From an uncultured Poribacteria bacterium (GTDB taxonomy: Bacteria > Poribacteria > WGA-4E > WGA-3G), in contig OX638352.1 of NCBI GenBank assembly GCA_951813545.1, positions 2,232,001 to 2,296,000 of the forward strand: DNA of 64,000 nt, written 5' to 3'. The position numbers and the translations under genes are program-made. Below are positions 8,505-17,183 of this stretch, one piece after another. The notes below the pieces were generated by a model. That model had not been told where the DNA came from and did no database searches. It was given only the letters and a program-made list of their open reading frames with translations. Every line of letters starts with the position of its first letter. The first letter of the stretch is position 1.

Positions 8505-9621
8505 AGTATGCTTTCAAAAACAGCAAGTCTCTGATGTATTGTGCTTTGTCTGACAATGTGTTTAAAGGGATACTATCTTCTGTCCAAAGTGGAATTATCT
8601 TTTCAAGGATGCTATCAATTGAATCCGTCAGGTCTTGATAAGATTTGTAGTTAAAGTCAATTCCTATTCTATCACATTTCTCATTTAAGAGTTTTATGTT
8701 TGATTGATTAGAGAATGAAGCGACTTCCAGTTCTAAACTGGCGATCGCGTAGGCGATCCACAAATCATCCCAGTCACTTACCAAGTCAACAATAATGGAT
8801 ATAGCATCCAGTACTTGCTTATTTTCGTCTCCTATCCATTCAAAGAGAGAATTTGCTATTTCATCGGTGCCGTAAGCCATCTTTAAAAAAATGTTTTCTC
8901 GCAACCTCACTTTGTTTCTAACAATTTCGTGAAAAACTTCCTCGCTTATCCCAATGTCCTCCTTCAAAGACGAAAACATTTTTCTCACCGTTGAAATCTT
9001 TTGTTGCGAGTCCCGAGGAACCCAAACACAAACGAGATAGAGTATATCACTTTGTGGGGTTTTGTTGATTCTTAAGAATTCCCGTGGCAAATCAGCAAGG
9101 GAACCTTTAGCGGTTGTGCCTCCGGTATCATCTCTTGAGCGGAGTTGAATGATAAGTGTCTTTTTGTGCGTAGAATCCGAGGCCATTACATCAATGTCAA
9201 GGTTTCCAAGTTCATCAGACTGGAAAATTTCACCTAAAAGCGAGAGTCTATCTGTGTTCTTGTCCGGTACATTGTCGCATCTGCTGTACTGTTGGAGAAT
9301 ACGCTGTAGTATCTGTTCAAGGACTTTACCTTGTCTTGCTCGGAACGAACTGTGAAAATATTGATGAAAAGCAAACATGAATGGATAGTAAGATGCAAGA
9401 GAATAGACAGTTGAGAGTTTCTCAGCCCGCTGTATTCCAGCCGCAAAAAGTTTTATTTCATCCAAGTCATCCTTCCAGTTTGCTAATTTTTCCTCAAAAA
9501 GAGATGTTATTATCTTTGAGGCGAGACCAAGTGGGCTTTTAAGAATATCCTTTACCAATCTTGTTTCTTCGCTGCGATCCATCAGATGTAAAAATCTTCT
9601 CTCAGGGTATGTGTTTTTCAT
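8491..9621 (-). CDS. Putative type II restriction endonuclease (PD-(D/E)xK type)
   Basis: 376 residues, no confident family. The case rests on context and one motif. The gene is upstream of and overlaps the methyltransferase by 14 bases, the usual two-gene restriction-modification arrangement. In the middle, LDIDVMAS followed 13 residues later by LIIQLRSRDD resembles a PD-(D/E)xK core in which the E-x-K part reads Q-x-R. The rest is mainly helical. It could also be an accessory specificity protein. The AT-richer sequence and lack of a strong ribosome site fit acquired DNA. Confidence 0.6.
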   Translation of the reverse strand: MKNTYPERRFLHLMDRSEETRLVKDILKSPLGLASKIITSLFEEKLANWKDDLDEIKLFAAGIQRAEKLSTVYSLASYYPFMFAFHQYFHSSFRARQGKVLEQILQRILQQYSRCDNVPDKNTDRLSLLGEIFQSDELGNLDIDVMASDSTHKKTLIIQLRSRDDTGGTTAKGSLADLPREFLRINKTPQSDILYLVCVWVPRDSQQKISTVRKMFSSLKEDIGISEEVFHEIVRNKVRLRENIFLKMAYGTDEIANSLFEWIGDENKQVLDAISIIVDLVSDWDDLWIAYAIASLELEVASFSNQSNIKLLNEKCDRIGIDFNYKSYQDLTDSIDSILEKIIPLWTEDSIPLNTLSDKAQYIRDLLFLKAYYEKT

Positions 9622-9742
9622 GAGATAACTTCTTTGTTATGTTGGTGTTTAGAAGATTAACGGGGACTCTAAGGGACGGTTTCTGTGAACATGACATCTT
9701 TATAGAGTTAGATCTAATGATGTTAAACCTCTGCGAGATATG

Positions 9743-10975
9743 CTACTGTAGTTCTTCCTCTGTCAATTGGAAGTCAAACACCTCTTCCCCTTCTTCCGTT
9801 CCCTCAATTTCTTCTTCTGTCAACTGAAAATCAAAGACTTTTTCCCCTTCTTCAACCGCTTCCGTTTCTGTATCAGGAGACACGGTGCTGTCGGTTTCCG
9901 CTGTCGGTTGCGATGCTTCTTGTGTTTCAAGCTTCGGTGAACTTGCCCCGAGGATCGTCAGTCCCACAATCGCCACAACACAGACACTCGTGACCGTCAA
10001 TGCGATTGGGCGTTTCCAGAGAACAACGCGTTCGCTTTTGTCTAAGAACGGGAGGAGGAGCAGTAGCACCATACCGACTGTCGGAATTACAAATGTTCCG
10101 ATGATTTCGAGGGGGCCTTGGAAGTACTTCAGCAGTTGGAATAGGAACAGGAAATACCATTCGGGGCGCGGGTCGTAATCAGCGTTCGTCGGGTCGGCGA
10201 CATCTTCAAGCGGAACAGGGAGGAACAGTGCAACGGATGCAAGTACCGCGAAAAGAATCAGCATGCCGACGACATCCTCAAATACCTGATCCGGATAGAA
10301 CGGTTTTCCGGTTTTCATCTCTTCCGGTGTGTTCTGGGGTGTGCCTGAAGAGCCGTAATATCGGACAAAGAAGAGATGCACGCCGACCAAACCGAAGGCT
10401 AACCACGGCAACCAGATCGTGTGGAGCGCGTAGAATCTCGACAGCGTGACTGCACCGATCTCTGCTCCACCGCGCAAGACCTTCGCCACAAAATCGCCTA
10501 ATATCGGGGCGGTACTTGCGATTTCGACACCCACGACCGTCGCCCAATACGCCTTCTCATCCCATGGCAGAAGATAGCCGGTGAACCCAAAGCCGAGCAC
10601 GACTAATAGCAGAAGCACACCGAATATCCATGTCAGTTCGCGCGGAGCCTTGTATGAACCGTAGAGAACGACGCGGAGCAGGTGCAGAAAGACGATGATG
10701 ACCATCGCGCTTGCACCCCAGTGGTGCAAGCCACGCACAAACGCGCCAAACGGAACCTCTTCACTGATATAGGTTACCGCGTTATGCGCATGTTCTGGTG
10801 AGGGTGAATAGTATAACGCCAGAAATGCTCCCGTCGCCGCCTGAAGCAGAAGCAGAAACATCGCCAAACTACCGAGTGAGAAGAGCAGGTTGATGTGTTT
10901 CGGTAAAGGTTTACGTAAATGCGCGGAGAATTCCGTTAGCGGGAGACGTTCACTCAGAAACTGTTTTATAATCAT
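9743..10975 (-). CDS. Cytochrome b of a b6f/bc-type complex, with acidic C-terminal repeat
   Basis: 410 residues, b6 and subunit IV fused as in bc1 cytochrome b. Haem ligands are H84/H98 and H185/H200; the second pair has 14 intervening residues, the b6-type spacing. The Qo motif PEWY is present in RPEWYFLFLFQLLKY. The last ~60 residues are acidic and contain a near-duplicate KVFDFQLTEEE / EVFDFQLTEEE. ATG 10975 (GAGG upstream) is preferred over TTG 11008. With the Rieske protein upstream it forms the core of a quinol oxidase complex. No cytochrome c1 or f gene is nearby. Confidence 0.92.
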   Translation of the reverse strand: MIIKQFLSERLPLTEFSAHLRKPLPKHINLLFSLGSLAMFLLLLQAATGAFLALYYSPSPEHAHNAVTYISEEVPFGAFVRGLHHWGASAMVIIVFLHLLRVVLYGSYKAPRELTWIFGVLLLLVVLGFGFTGYLLPWDEKAYWATVVGVEIASTAPILGDFVAKVLRGGAEIGAVTLSRFYALHTIWLPWLAFGLVGVHLFFVRYYGSSGTPQNTPEEMKTGKPFYPDQVFEDVVGMLILFAVLASVALFLPVPLEDVADPTNADYDPRPEWYFLFLFQLLKYFQGPLEIIGTFVIPTVGMVLLLLLPFLDKSERVVLWKRPIALTVTSVCVVAIVGLTILGASSPKLETQEASQPTAETDSTVSPDTETEAVEEGEKVFDFQLTEEEIEGTEEGEEVFDFQLTEEELQ

Positions 10976-11131
10976 GCCTCGATCTCTTGAACGTTTCAGG
11001 GTTGTCAACGTGTGAAAATCTCGTCAAACACCACCACATTTCAGTTAATTAGCGAAGAAAGACTGTCAAATTTGTCAGGAACCCGATTTTGACATCGGAA
11101 AAATCGGCGCAAAAACCCAATCGTTAAAAAA

Positions 11132-11602
11132 CTACGTCTCCTTCACGTATAAAATGCCTGCTTCGACTTTGGTTTCAAGTTTTTGCAAGGGTTCCGGCGG
11201 TGGACCGGCGACAACTGCTCCAGTCTGATCGAATATCGCACCGTGACACGGACAGAGAAAAGATTCCTGTTTTTCATCCCATCGGACGAGGCAGCCGAGA
11301 TGTGAACAGGTTCGCGAAAAGACGTTCCACTCTCCGGCACCAGCATCGGTTACGTAAACAGAGCGTTTCTTCGTTGCTTTGACCCAGCCGTCTTTTGCGG
11401 TGAAGGTATAGTCTACCTTTTTAAAACGGCTGTTTTTAAGTCGGTCAGCGAGACCCAAATCAACCCATTTTGATTCGCCTTTTTTGAAGGCAGGCGAAAT
11501 CGCAAAGCCAATGAGGGGAATGCCGGCAGCAAGGCTCAGCACTCCCCCGATAAAAGCGGTTGCGATTTCCAGAAATGAGCGTCGGTTTCCCTGTTTCTCC
11601 AT
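11132..11602 (-). CDS. Rieske 2Fe-2S protein of the b6f/bc complex
   Basis: 156 residues. A twin-arginine signal anchor (NRRSFLEI, then a hydrophobic stretch to about residue 35) precedes the Rieske domain. The cluster motifs CSHLGC and CPCHGAIF, spaced by 16 residues, supply the two Cys and two His ligands, and the disulfide cysteines are present. It passes electrons from quinol at the cytochrome b Qo site to a c-type cytochrome. It is transcribed with the cytochrome b gene, 157 bases downstream. TAAAGGAG lies before the ATG. Confidence 0.95.
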   Translation of the reverse strand: MEKQGNRRSFLEIATAFIGGVLSLAAGIPLIGFAISPAFKKGESKWVDLGLADRLKNSRFKKVDYTFTAKDGWVKATKKRSVYVTDAGAGEWNVFSRTCSHLGCLVRWDEKQESFLCPCHGAIFDQTGAVVAGPPPEPLQKLETKVEAGILYVKET

Positions 11603-11656
11603 CCATTTTCTCCTTTACAGCAATCAAGTCCGTTCGGCAGCACTAAGTTGTGTCAG

Positions 11657-12727
11657 TTACTTAGGCTTTTTCCACGTTTGCCCTTCAAACGGTCTACGCA
11701 GATCGTATTTGCCTTCGGCTAAGACGGGGAGCGTGCCGTCGTTAACCATGAGTTCAAGGGGTAACTCTTTCGTTTCCATCGGCATAGTGACGACATTTTT
11801 GATGCGCAACGATTCATAGATAGCCAGCATGATTTCAAGCGTGTAGCGTGCTTGAACGCCGCTACCGCGATGGTCAGAAATGTCGCCCTCGATCCATTCG
11901 ATCAGTTCCTGAAACTGGTTTTTAGGCTCCGGTGCTGGCGTGATGGTTTGCCATCCCTGCGCGTCCCCATTTTGGAGTAGAAGTGTGCCATCGGGCCCGT
12001 TACGAATTTGCCCTTCTGTTCCAGCGATTCTGGGCATAGAGACTGAGGGTTCCGGCAGATCGCCTTCGTAGATACCGCGCGCGCCGCCTTCAAAGCAGAC
12101 TAAACCCATACAGAGGTCCTCGCAAATCGTACGGCGTTCCCACCGATCAGTCTCTCGGGAGGTCTGTCCAATCACCCACAGTGTTTCAGGATCAGATAGA
12201 ATGAAACGCCAGCCATCGATCGCGTGTGTGCCTGTGTTCAACAGTCCAGCGTGTCTTTTGGCACTGTGGTGGACAGTTGTCGGTTCACCAATCGCTCCTG
12301 CAGCGACGAGTCTGCGTGTCTCGATATTTGCGGGCGCGAATCTACCTTGGTGTCCGATGACGAGTTTGACATCGTTCTCTTCGCAAGCAGCAAGCATAGC
12401 GTCGGCTTGCCCCAATGAAGCTGCCATCGGCTTCTCACCGATAATCCCTTTTACACCTGCTTTCGCTGCCGCGACCGTGGCTTCCGCCCTCGGTCCCTGC
12501 CATGTTGTAACACTGACGATGTCCAGATCCTCTTTTGCTAACATTTCGTCAACATCGGTATAGACCGCGGATACATCGTACTCGTCTGTGATGCGTTTTG
12601 TTGCCTCTTCGTAGATGTCCATTATTGCTACGACTTGTGCCCTGGGATTTGCGGTCCATGCTCTGGTGTGGGACCTACCCATTCCGCCGCAGCCAATGAT
12701 TCCGACACGGTATGTCTGATTTGCCAT
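11657..12727 (-). CDS. Gfo/Idh/MocA family NAD(P)-dependent oxidoreductase
   Basis: 356 residues. The N-terminal Rossmann fold starts VGIIGCGGMGRSH, with the family GEKPMAAS motif (Lys-Pro) at about residue 97 and the substrate-domain region (NTGTHAIDGWRF) carrying the likely catalytic Asp/His. Such enzymes oxidise or reduce sugars and cyclitols. GAAGGAG lies before the ATG. The gene is divergent from the enolase-superfamily gene at 12905 and the pair may act in the same sugar-acid pathway. The substrate cannot be read from the sequence. Confidence 0.9.
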   Translation of the reverse strand: MANQTYRVGIIGCGGMGRSHTRAWTANPRAQVVAIMDIYEEATKRITDEYDVSAVYTDVDEMLAKEDLDIVSVTTWQGPRAEATVAAAKAGVKGIIGEKPMAASLGQADAMLAACEENDVKLVIGHQGRFAPANIETRRLVAAGAIGEPTTVHHSAKRHAGLLNTGTHAIDGWRFILSDPETLWVIGQTSRETDRWERRTICEDLCMGLVCFEGGARGIYEGDLPEPSVSMPRIAGTEGQIRNGPDGTLLLQNGDAQGWQTITPAPEPKNQFQELIEWIEGDISDHRGSGVQARYTLEIMLAIYESLRIKNVVTMPMETKELPLELMVNDGTLPVLAEGKYDLRRPFEGQTWKKPK

Positions 12728-12904
12728 CTGTTTGGTCTCCTTCTCTTAGCAATCGAGCCAACTGTTTAAAAATCGTGTTCACTATTTTATCACTCCCTCA
12801 CTATTTTTGTCAAATCGTTTCGCTTGACAAACCTTTGGAAACGTTGCAAACTATAGGAAGCAGTATTGATTTGTAGACTACACCGAAAGAGAGGACGTTA
12901 TCAG
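12728..12904. promoter_or_regulatory. Divergent intergenic region with possible promoter
   Basis: This gap separates two divergent metabolic genes, so it must hold both promoters. Toward the right-hand gene, TTGACA at about 12829 is a good sigma-70 -35 box; no clear -10 lies at the ideal 17-base spacing, and TATAGG at about 12852 is the nearest A/T-rich candidate. The AAACCTTTGGAAACGTTGCAAA stretch contains an imperfect AACC...GGAAACGTT symmetry that could be an operator. Confidence 0.35.
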
Positions 12905-14002
12905 ATGGCAGACTATGAAGATAAAGGTTCGCAGATTCGAGTGACAAACCTTGAGGCTTTTCCGATGGGTGTGAAAGCCTACGTCAAGATTGAAACGAAC
13001 ATGGGTGTTACGGGGTGGGGTGAGATTAATAATATGGAGACGACTGTCACCTGTGCGTTGGCGCGTTCGTTATCGGAAATGATTATTGGTGAGAACCCGA
13101 CGCGCATTGAGCACCATTGGCAACGCCTGTTTCGCGCACACCGCAATATCCGAGGCGGTGGGTTGATGGTGCATACGATCTCCGCGATTGATATGGCGTT
13201 GTGGGATATTGCTGGAAAACTCTGGGGTGTGCCGGTCTATCGCCTACTTGGAGGTCCTTGTCGCGATAAAATTTGGAAATATCCGAGTCCGAAAGCAATT
13301 AAAACGGGACCGGGAGGCTCTCAGCCGTTTGCTGGGACCCCGGATGAGATTGCGGATCTCGTTCAGCGGGTGCGAGATGCACGGGAGAAGGTCGGTTCCG
13401 ACGGTGCTGTTATGTTTGATGCGCATAGCTGCTTGCCACCGCCTATTGTCAAACAGTTCGCGAGTTACTTACAGCCTGATGACCTCCTTTTCTTAGAAGA
13501 GGCGTGGGTTCCGGGCAATATCGAAGTGATGCGCAAAATTCGGGAATCCGTTCCTGTACCGCTGGCGACAGGCGAACGCGACCGCACAATATGGGAAGTT
13601 CGTGAGATCCTTGAGGCGCAGGTGATTGACATCCTTCAACCCGATGTTGGACACGGTGGGGGCATTACACAGGTTAAAAAGGTCGCGGCACTCGCGGAGG
13701 CACATCACGTCCCGATTGCACCGCACTGCACGATGTCCTATCTCGGTCTCACTGCGAGTTTCCACTTATCCGCTGCCGTTCCGTTTTTCCTTATCCACGA
13801 GGGGTATGAGAACGTCCTTCCAGAGGGTGTTGCCCGCAAGACGTGGGAGATGGACGAAGAGGGTTATGTGTCGCTTCCTGAAGGACCTGGCTTAGGGGTC
13901 GAGGTGGATGAGGCAAAGGTTATTGAAGTCGGGCAAGAGGCAGGCAGACGTTTCACCTGGCCCAACAGTCGATTGGCGGATGGCTCCATCGCCGATTATT
14001 AG
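12905..14002 (+). CDS. Enolase-superfamily (mandelate racemase/muconate lactonizing) enzyme, probable sugar-acid dehydratase
   Basis: 365 residues from ATG 12905 (GAGAGGA about 10 bases upstream); the frame extends 13 codons further up without a good start. The capping domain is followed by the barrel with metal ligands in MFDAHS (Asp), LEEAW (Glu) and TGERD (Glu). A His in the FDxH motif and HCTMS near the C-terminus are as in galactonate/mannonate-type dehydratases. Its divergent neighbour is a Gfo/Idh oxidoreductase. I infer acid-sugar dehydration; a racemase or epimerase role is possible. Confidence 0.88.
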   Translation: MADYEDKGSQIRVTNLEAFPMGVKAYVKIETNMGVTGWGEINNMETTVTCALARSLSEMIIGENPTRIEHHWQRLFRAHRNIRGGGLMVHTISAIDMALWDIAGKLWGVPVYRLLGGPCRDKIWKYPSPKAIKTGPGGSQPFAGTPDEIADLVQRVRDAREKVGSDGAVMFDAHSCLPPPIVKQFASYLQPDDLLFLEEAWVPGNIEVMRKIRESVPVPLATGERDRTIWEVREILEAQVIDILQPDVGHGGGITQVKKVAALAEAHHVPIAPHCTMSYLGLTASFHLSAAVPFFLIHEGYENVLPEGVARKTWEMDEEGYVSLPEGPGLGVEVDEAKVIEVGQEAGRRFTWPNSRLADGSIADY

Positions 14003-14024
14003 AATAGTTGTCACAACAATTGTC

Positions 14025-14045
14025 GGCGCGCTGTGTAAGCGCGCC
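14025..14045 (+). terminator. Stem-loop after the enolase-superfamily gene
   Basis: GGCGCGCT-GTGTA-AGCGCGCC is a perfect 8-bp stem with a 5-base loop, starting 22 bases after the stop. There is no T-run, so it may be a Rho-independent terminator of poor quality or an RNA-stabilising hairpin. It separates this gene from the ECF-promoter unit that follows. Confidence 0.5.
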
Positions 14046-14102
14046 ATCTGCTTTATACATCATACCTCCATTTTTCCCAAGAACAAAAAAATTTTGCATA
14101 GA

Positions 14103-14157
14103 AATGCATTTTATGCAACCTTTCCTTCCTTAAAATACGACATAACGTCACAAGGCA
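14103..14157 (+). promoter_or_regulatory. ECF-type promoter, copy A
   Basis: TGCAACC (14114-14120) is separated by exactly 17 bases from CGAC (14138-14141). This fits the AAC...CGWC pattern of ECF sigma promoters such as those of the SigW/SigX type. The symmetrical TGCAT-TTT-ATGCA overlaps the -35 element, and CGTCA...AGGCAA follows. The block is almost the same as copies at 23773 and 26843. It lies about 60 bases before the sigma-fusion gene, which suggests autoregulation. Confidence 0.7.
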
Positions 14158-14213
14158 ATTTCGGCGAAGCTTGCAAACCGAAACTTGCTATCAGATGGCT
14201 TTGGAGGATTGTC

Positions 14214-17183
14214 ATGAAAAACGAAGACGTTACTCTGATTCAACGCATCTTATCGGGTGATGAAGGTGCGTTCACCGCGCTGATGGAAAGACATCGGAAG
14301 TGGATTCATTCGCTCGCATGGCGTGAGATCGGTGATTTCCACGCGGCACAAGAAATTACACAGGACACATTCATTCAGGCTTTTAAGTCACTTCCAAATT
14401 TAAGAGACACCGATCGTTTTTTAGGATGGTTGTATGTAATAGCAAAGCGTCAGTGTATTGAGTGGCTACGACGGAAACCGATTACGATGCAGTCACTGGA
14501 TGCAATGCCGAAAGCCGAGTTAGAAACGGTATTCTATACGCAATATCTTGAGAAAGAGCGGACGCAAGCATCAACGGACGAACTGCGTGAAGTCGTGGAA
14601 CGCCTCCTCCAGAAGTTACCGGAGACAGAGCGTTCGGTGATGGTATTGCATTATTTCAACGGCTTGACATGTGAAGAGGTAAGTACGCGTTTGGATGTAA
14701 CCCTGAACACAGTGAAAAGTCGGCTATATCGCGCACGGAAACGGTTGGAGCAGGAGGAGTCGATGCTTCGAGAAAACTTAAGTCCAAATTTATTGAAAAG
14801 CGAACCGAGATACATTGGTGTTCAAGCGACCGCGGCAACGGAAACCGGTCAACATTTGGCAGAAGGTGGTTTCGATCTCAGCCAAACCGATAGGGTTTTC
14901 GCATCTATCGGTTCTCGTACGACAGGACTCAGAGGGGACTATCCGCTGCCAATGTACATGTTGCTACACTATATTAACCACCGTGGTCATGAGATAAACT
15001 TCTTTAAATTTCCTTTGGTTATTGGAAGTCGTTGGGAGCAGGAAGGTCCACACAAATCGAAAGCAACGATAACCTTGGAAGAATATGAGGATATCGAAAT
15101 CTCAGCAGGGAGTTTCACATCGTGCCTGAAGCATAAAACTGTCTTCACAGACGCTGACGTGGAAGACCCCGACGCTGGAGACGGAAACGCATATATAAAT
15201 GGCACGCGTTATCTGTGGTTTGCCAAAGGCGTTGGACTTGTGAAGATGCGCTATGAGCATTCCAACGGTGTCATCACAGAAGCAGAATTGTTTAAATATG
15301 AAATTCCCGTTGAGGATGAAGCGTATTTCCCAACCCAAATTGGCACGCAGTGGACATACAGATGGCACAACGATTATCACGACGAGGCGATCGTTGAGGA
15401 GTGGCACGTCATCCGGAATTTCAGTCATCCCGCGAATCTTGAGAACCCGATGGAGCTTGCCTCGGCGAGATATGAGGTTAAAATAGATGCCGATGAACGA
15501 CGTGTAGCATACGTCAAGTGTGTGCTAACACCGAAAGTAAGCCGCGGCGCAACAGAGGATCGAAAGCCGTTGCTGTTATCTATGAGTCGCTTTGGGGCTG
15601 AATGGGTATATGACGGATATGGTCGGTATCTTCGAGATTTGACGGTTACCGATGCAAACGGGGAGAGGTTGCCAATAGAGGAGATTGGCAAAACGCAGTG
15701 GTTGGTTGAAACGCGGGACGGATCACCTGTAACGTTGCGTTACAAAGTGTTGCTGAATCACGATGAACGGGAGTGGGCACCGGGGCCAGATGAAGCCCCT
15801 TATGTCCAAGAGGACTGTATTTTCTGTCCCGGGTATGCGCTGTTTGTTGTCGGTGAGGTCGGCGATGTCGAACTGTGTGTTGATGTGCCTGATAATTGGC
15901 ATGTCTCAACGCCTTGGGAGCGGATTGAGCCTGATGAGCACCGTTTCGTTTGCAAGGATCAGGACGACTTGATGTTTGCGTATCTCGTGATGGGTGAACA
16001 CCGCGAACGTTTGGTGAAGGTTGGGGATACCGAGATTGTGCTGGCGACTGGGGCACACTTCAAAGCGTCTATGAATGAAATACAGGGTACTGTTGAGGCA
16101 CTTCTGAAGGCGTATTCAGGGATATACGGTGGCACCCCGAGCGGTAAGTTGTTATTTGTCGCAAACCCATATCACGAAAAGGGAAGCATGAGTGGGGGTG
16201 CGTCCGGACGCAGCATCAGCGTGTTGATCGGTGGTGAATTGGATGAAGCGAGCAGACGTTTTTGGTTGCCGCTGGTGGGATACATGGTTTCCTCTCTCTG
16301 GATTGGCGCGCAAGCTCTCAATTTTAGGGAGCAGGAGTATTGGTTGAGCGCGGGTTTCACCGGATATTATTCAGATATTGTTTCTGTCCGTCTTGGACTT
16401 ACTTCTGAAAGCGATTTTCTCAGGAGTTTTGAACGTAGGTGGGAAGCGTATCTATTCCGACAGGGACAACTTTCTATCCGCGAGGCAGGGAAGGACAAAT
16501 CCGCCAACCGAGAACTCGTCTATGACGGTGGCAGTTTAGTCGCTGCGGCTTTGGACTTGCAAATTCGCAATCTCACGGAAAACCGAAGCAGCTTGGACGA
16601 CGTGATGAAGCAGATGTATCGGGAATTCGATCTTACAGACAGCACGTACACGATGAACGATGTCATCAGGATTGTCAGCCAGATTACGGGTAAAGATTTT
16701 AAACCCTTCTTCCACAAATATGTAGCAGGGACAGAGCGGTTGCCGTTAGAAGAATACCTTGAAGATGCGGGCGTGGATGTTGAGATAGATTTTGGTGAAA
16801 GGCTTCCGAGCCTTGGATACATTCTTTTTGAGATGCTTCAGATTAAGTCTCTTGGAGGTCCAAAAGGAGGAGGCATGTTCATCCACCATTCACCGCAGTA
16901 CCAAGATGACGATGAACTGATAGGCATCAACGGCGTACCGGTAAAAATATTTGACGACATCAGGAAGGTTGCCAAAGATTGGAAATCCTGTGATGTCGTA
17001 GAGCTGACCCTTGAAAGAGAAGGTGAGGAGATTATCCTGCCTATCACATTAGCAGGTGATGCTTCTAAAAAACCTCCTTTAGAGACGGGAGTTATTGATG
17101 TTACGATCACGAAAAATGAAGATAGTACGGAATCGCAACGCGCTATCTGGTTGGGAATGTTAGGAAAGGAGAATTCTGACTGA
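14214..17183 (+). CDS. ECF sigma factor fused to an inactive M61/M1-like peptidase and PDZ domain
   Basis: 989 residues. Residues 1-185 form an ECF sigma factor: region 2 around EITQDTFIQAFKSL and FLGWLYVIAKRQ, and region 4 around LPETERSVMVLHYFNGLT with the helix-turn-helix VTLNTVKSRLYRARKRL. The rest matches the three following paralogues: a beta-rich module (FTSCLKHKTVFTDAD, TRYLWFAKGVGLVKMRYEHSNG), a gluzincin peptidase region and a PDZ-like end (LIGINGVPVKIFDDI). All zinc ligands are gone: the HEVCH of the paralogues is Y690-M-V-S-S694 and the third ligand Glu is A713. There is no signal or membrane segment. GGAGG lies 8 bases before ATG 14214. Its stop overlaps the next start. Confidence 0.88.
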   Translation: MKNEDVTLIQRILSGDEGAFTALMERHRKWIHSLAWREIGDFHAAQEITQDTFIQAFKSLPNLRDTDRFLGWLYVIAKRQCIEWLRRKPITMQSLDAMPKAELETVFYTQYLEKERTQASTDELREVVERLLQKLPETERSVMVLHYFNGLTCEEVSTRLDVTLNTVKSRLYRARKRLEQEESMLRENLSPNLLKSEPRYIGVQATAATETGQHLAEGGFDLSQTDRVFASIGSRTTGLRGDYPLPMYMLLHYINHRGHEINFFKFPLVIGSRWEQEGPHKSKATITLEEYEDIEISAGSFTSCLKHKTVFTDADVEDPDAGDGNAYINGTRYLWFAKGVGLVKMRYEHSNGVITEAELFKYEIPVEDEAYFPTQIGTQWTYRWHNDYHDEAIVEEWHVIRNFSHPANLENPMELASARYEVKIDADERRVAYVKCVLTPKVSRGATEDRKPLLLSMSRFGAEWVYDGYGRYLRDLTVTDANGERLPIEEIGKTQWLVETRDGSPVTLRYKVLLNHDEREWAPGPDEAPYVQEDCIFCPGYALFVVGEVGDVELCVDVPDNWHVSTPWERIEPDEHRFVCKDQDDLMFAYLVMGEHRERLVKVGDTEIVLATGAHFKASMNEIQGTVEALLKAYSGIYGGTPSGKLLFVANPYHEKGSMSGGASGRSISVLIGGELDEASRRFWLPLVGYMVSSLWIGAQALNFREQEYWLSAGFTGYYSDIVSVRLGLTSESDFLRSFERRWEAYLFRQGQLSIREAGKDKSANRELVYDGGSLVAAALDLQIRNLTENRSSLDDVMKQMYREFDLTDSTYTMNDVIRIVSQITGKDFKPFFHKYVAGTERLPLEEYLEDAGVDVEIDFGERLPSLGYILFEMLQIKSLGGPKGGGMFIHHSPQYQDDDELIGINGVPVKIFDDIRKVAKDWKSCDVVELTLEREGEEIILPITLAGDASKKPPLETGVIDVTITKNEDSTESQRAIWLGMLGKENSD

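Noticed and set aside
10976..11008. TTG start for cytochrome b
   Set aside because: ATG 10975 has GAGG upstream and begins where family members begin.
13908..14213. N-terminal extension of the sigma fusion by 102 codons
   Set aside because: It overlaps the end of the enolase-superfamily gene and the promoter and lacks a start context; GGAGG and ATG 14214 match the true sigma N-terminus.
15646..16056. Long antisense ORF inside the sigma fusion
   Set aside because: It shadows a strongly conserved coding frame and its composition is biased as expected of antisense frames.
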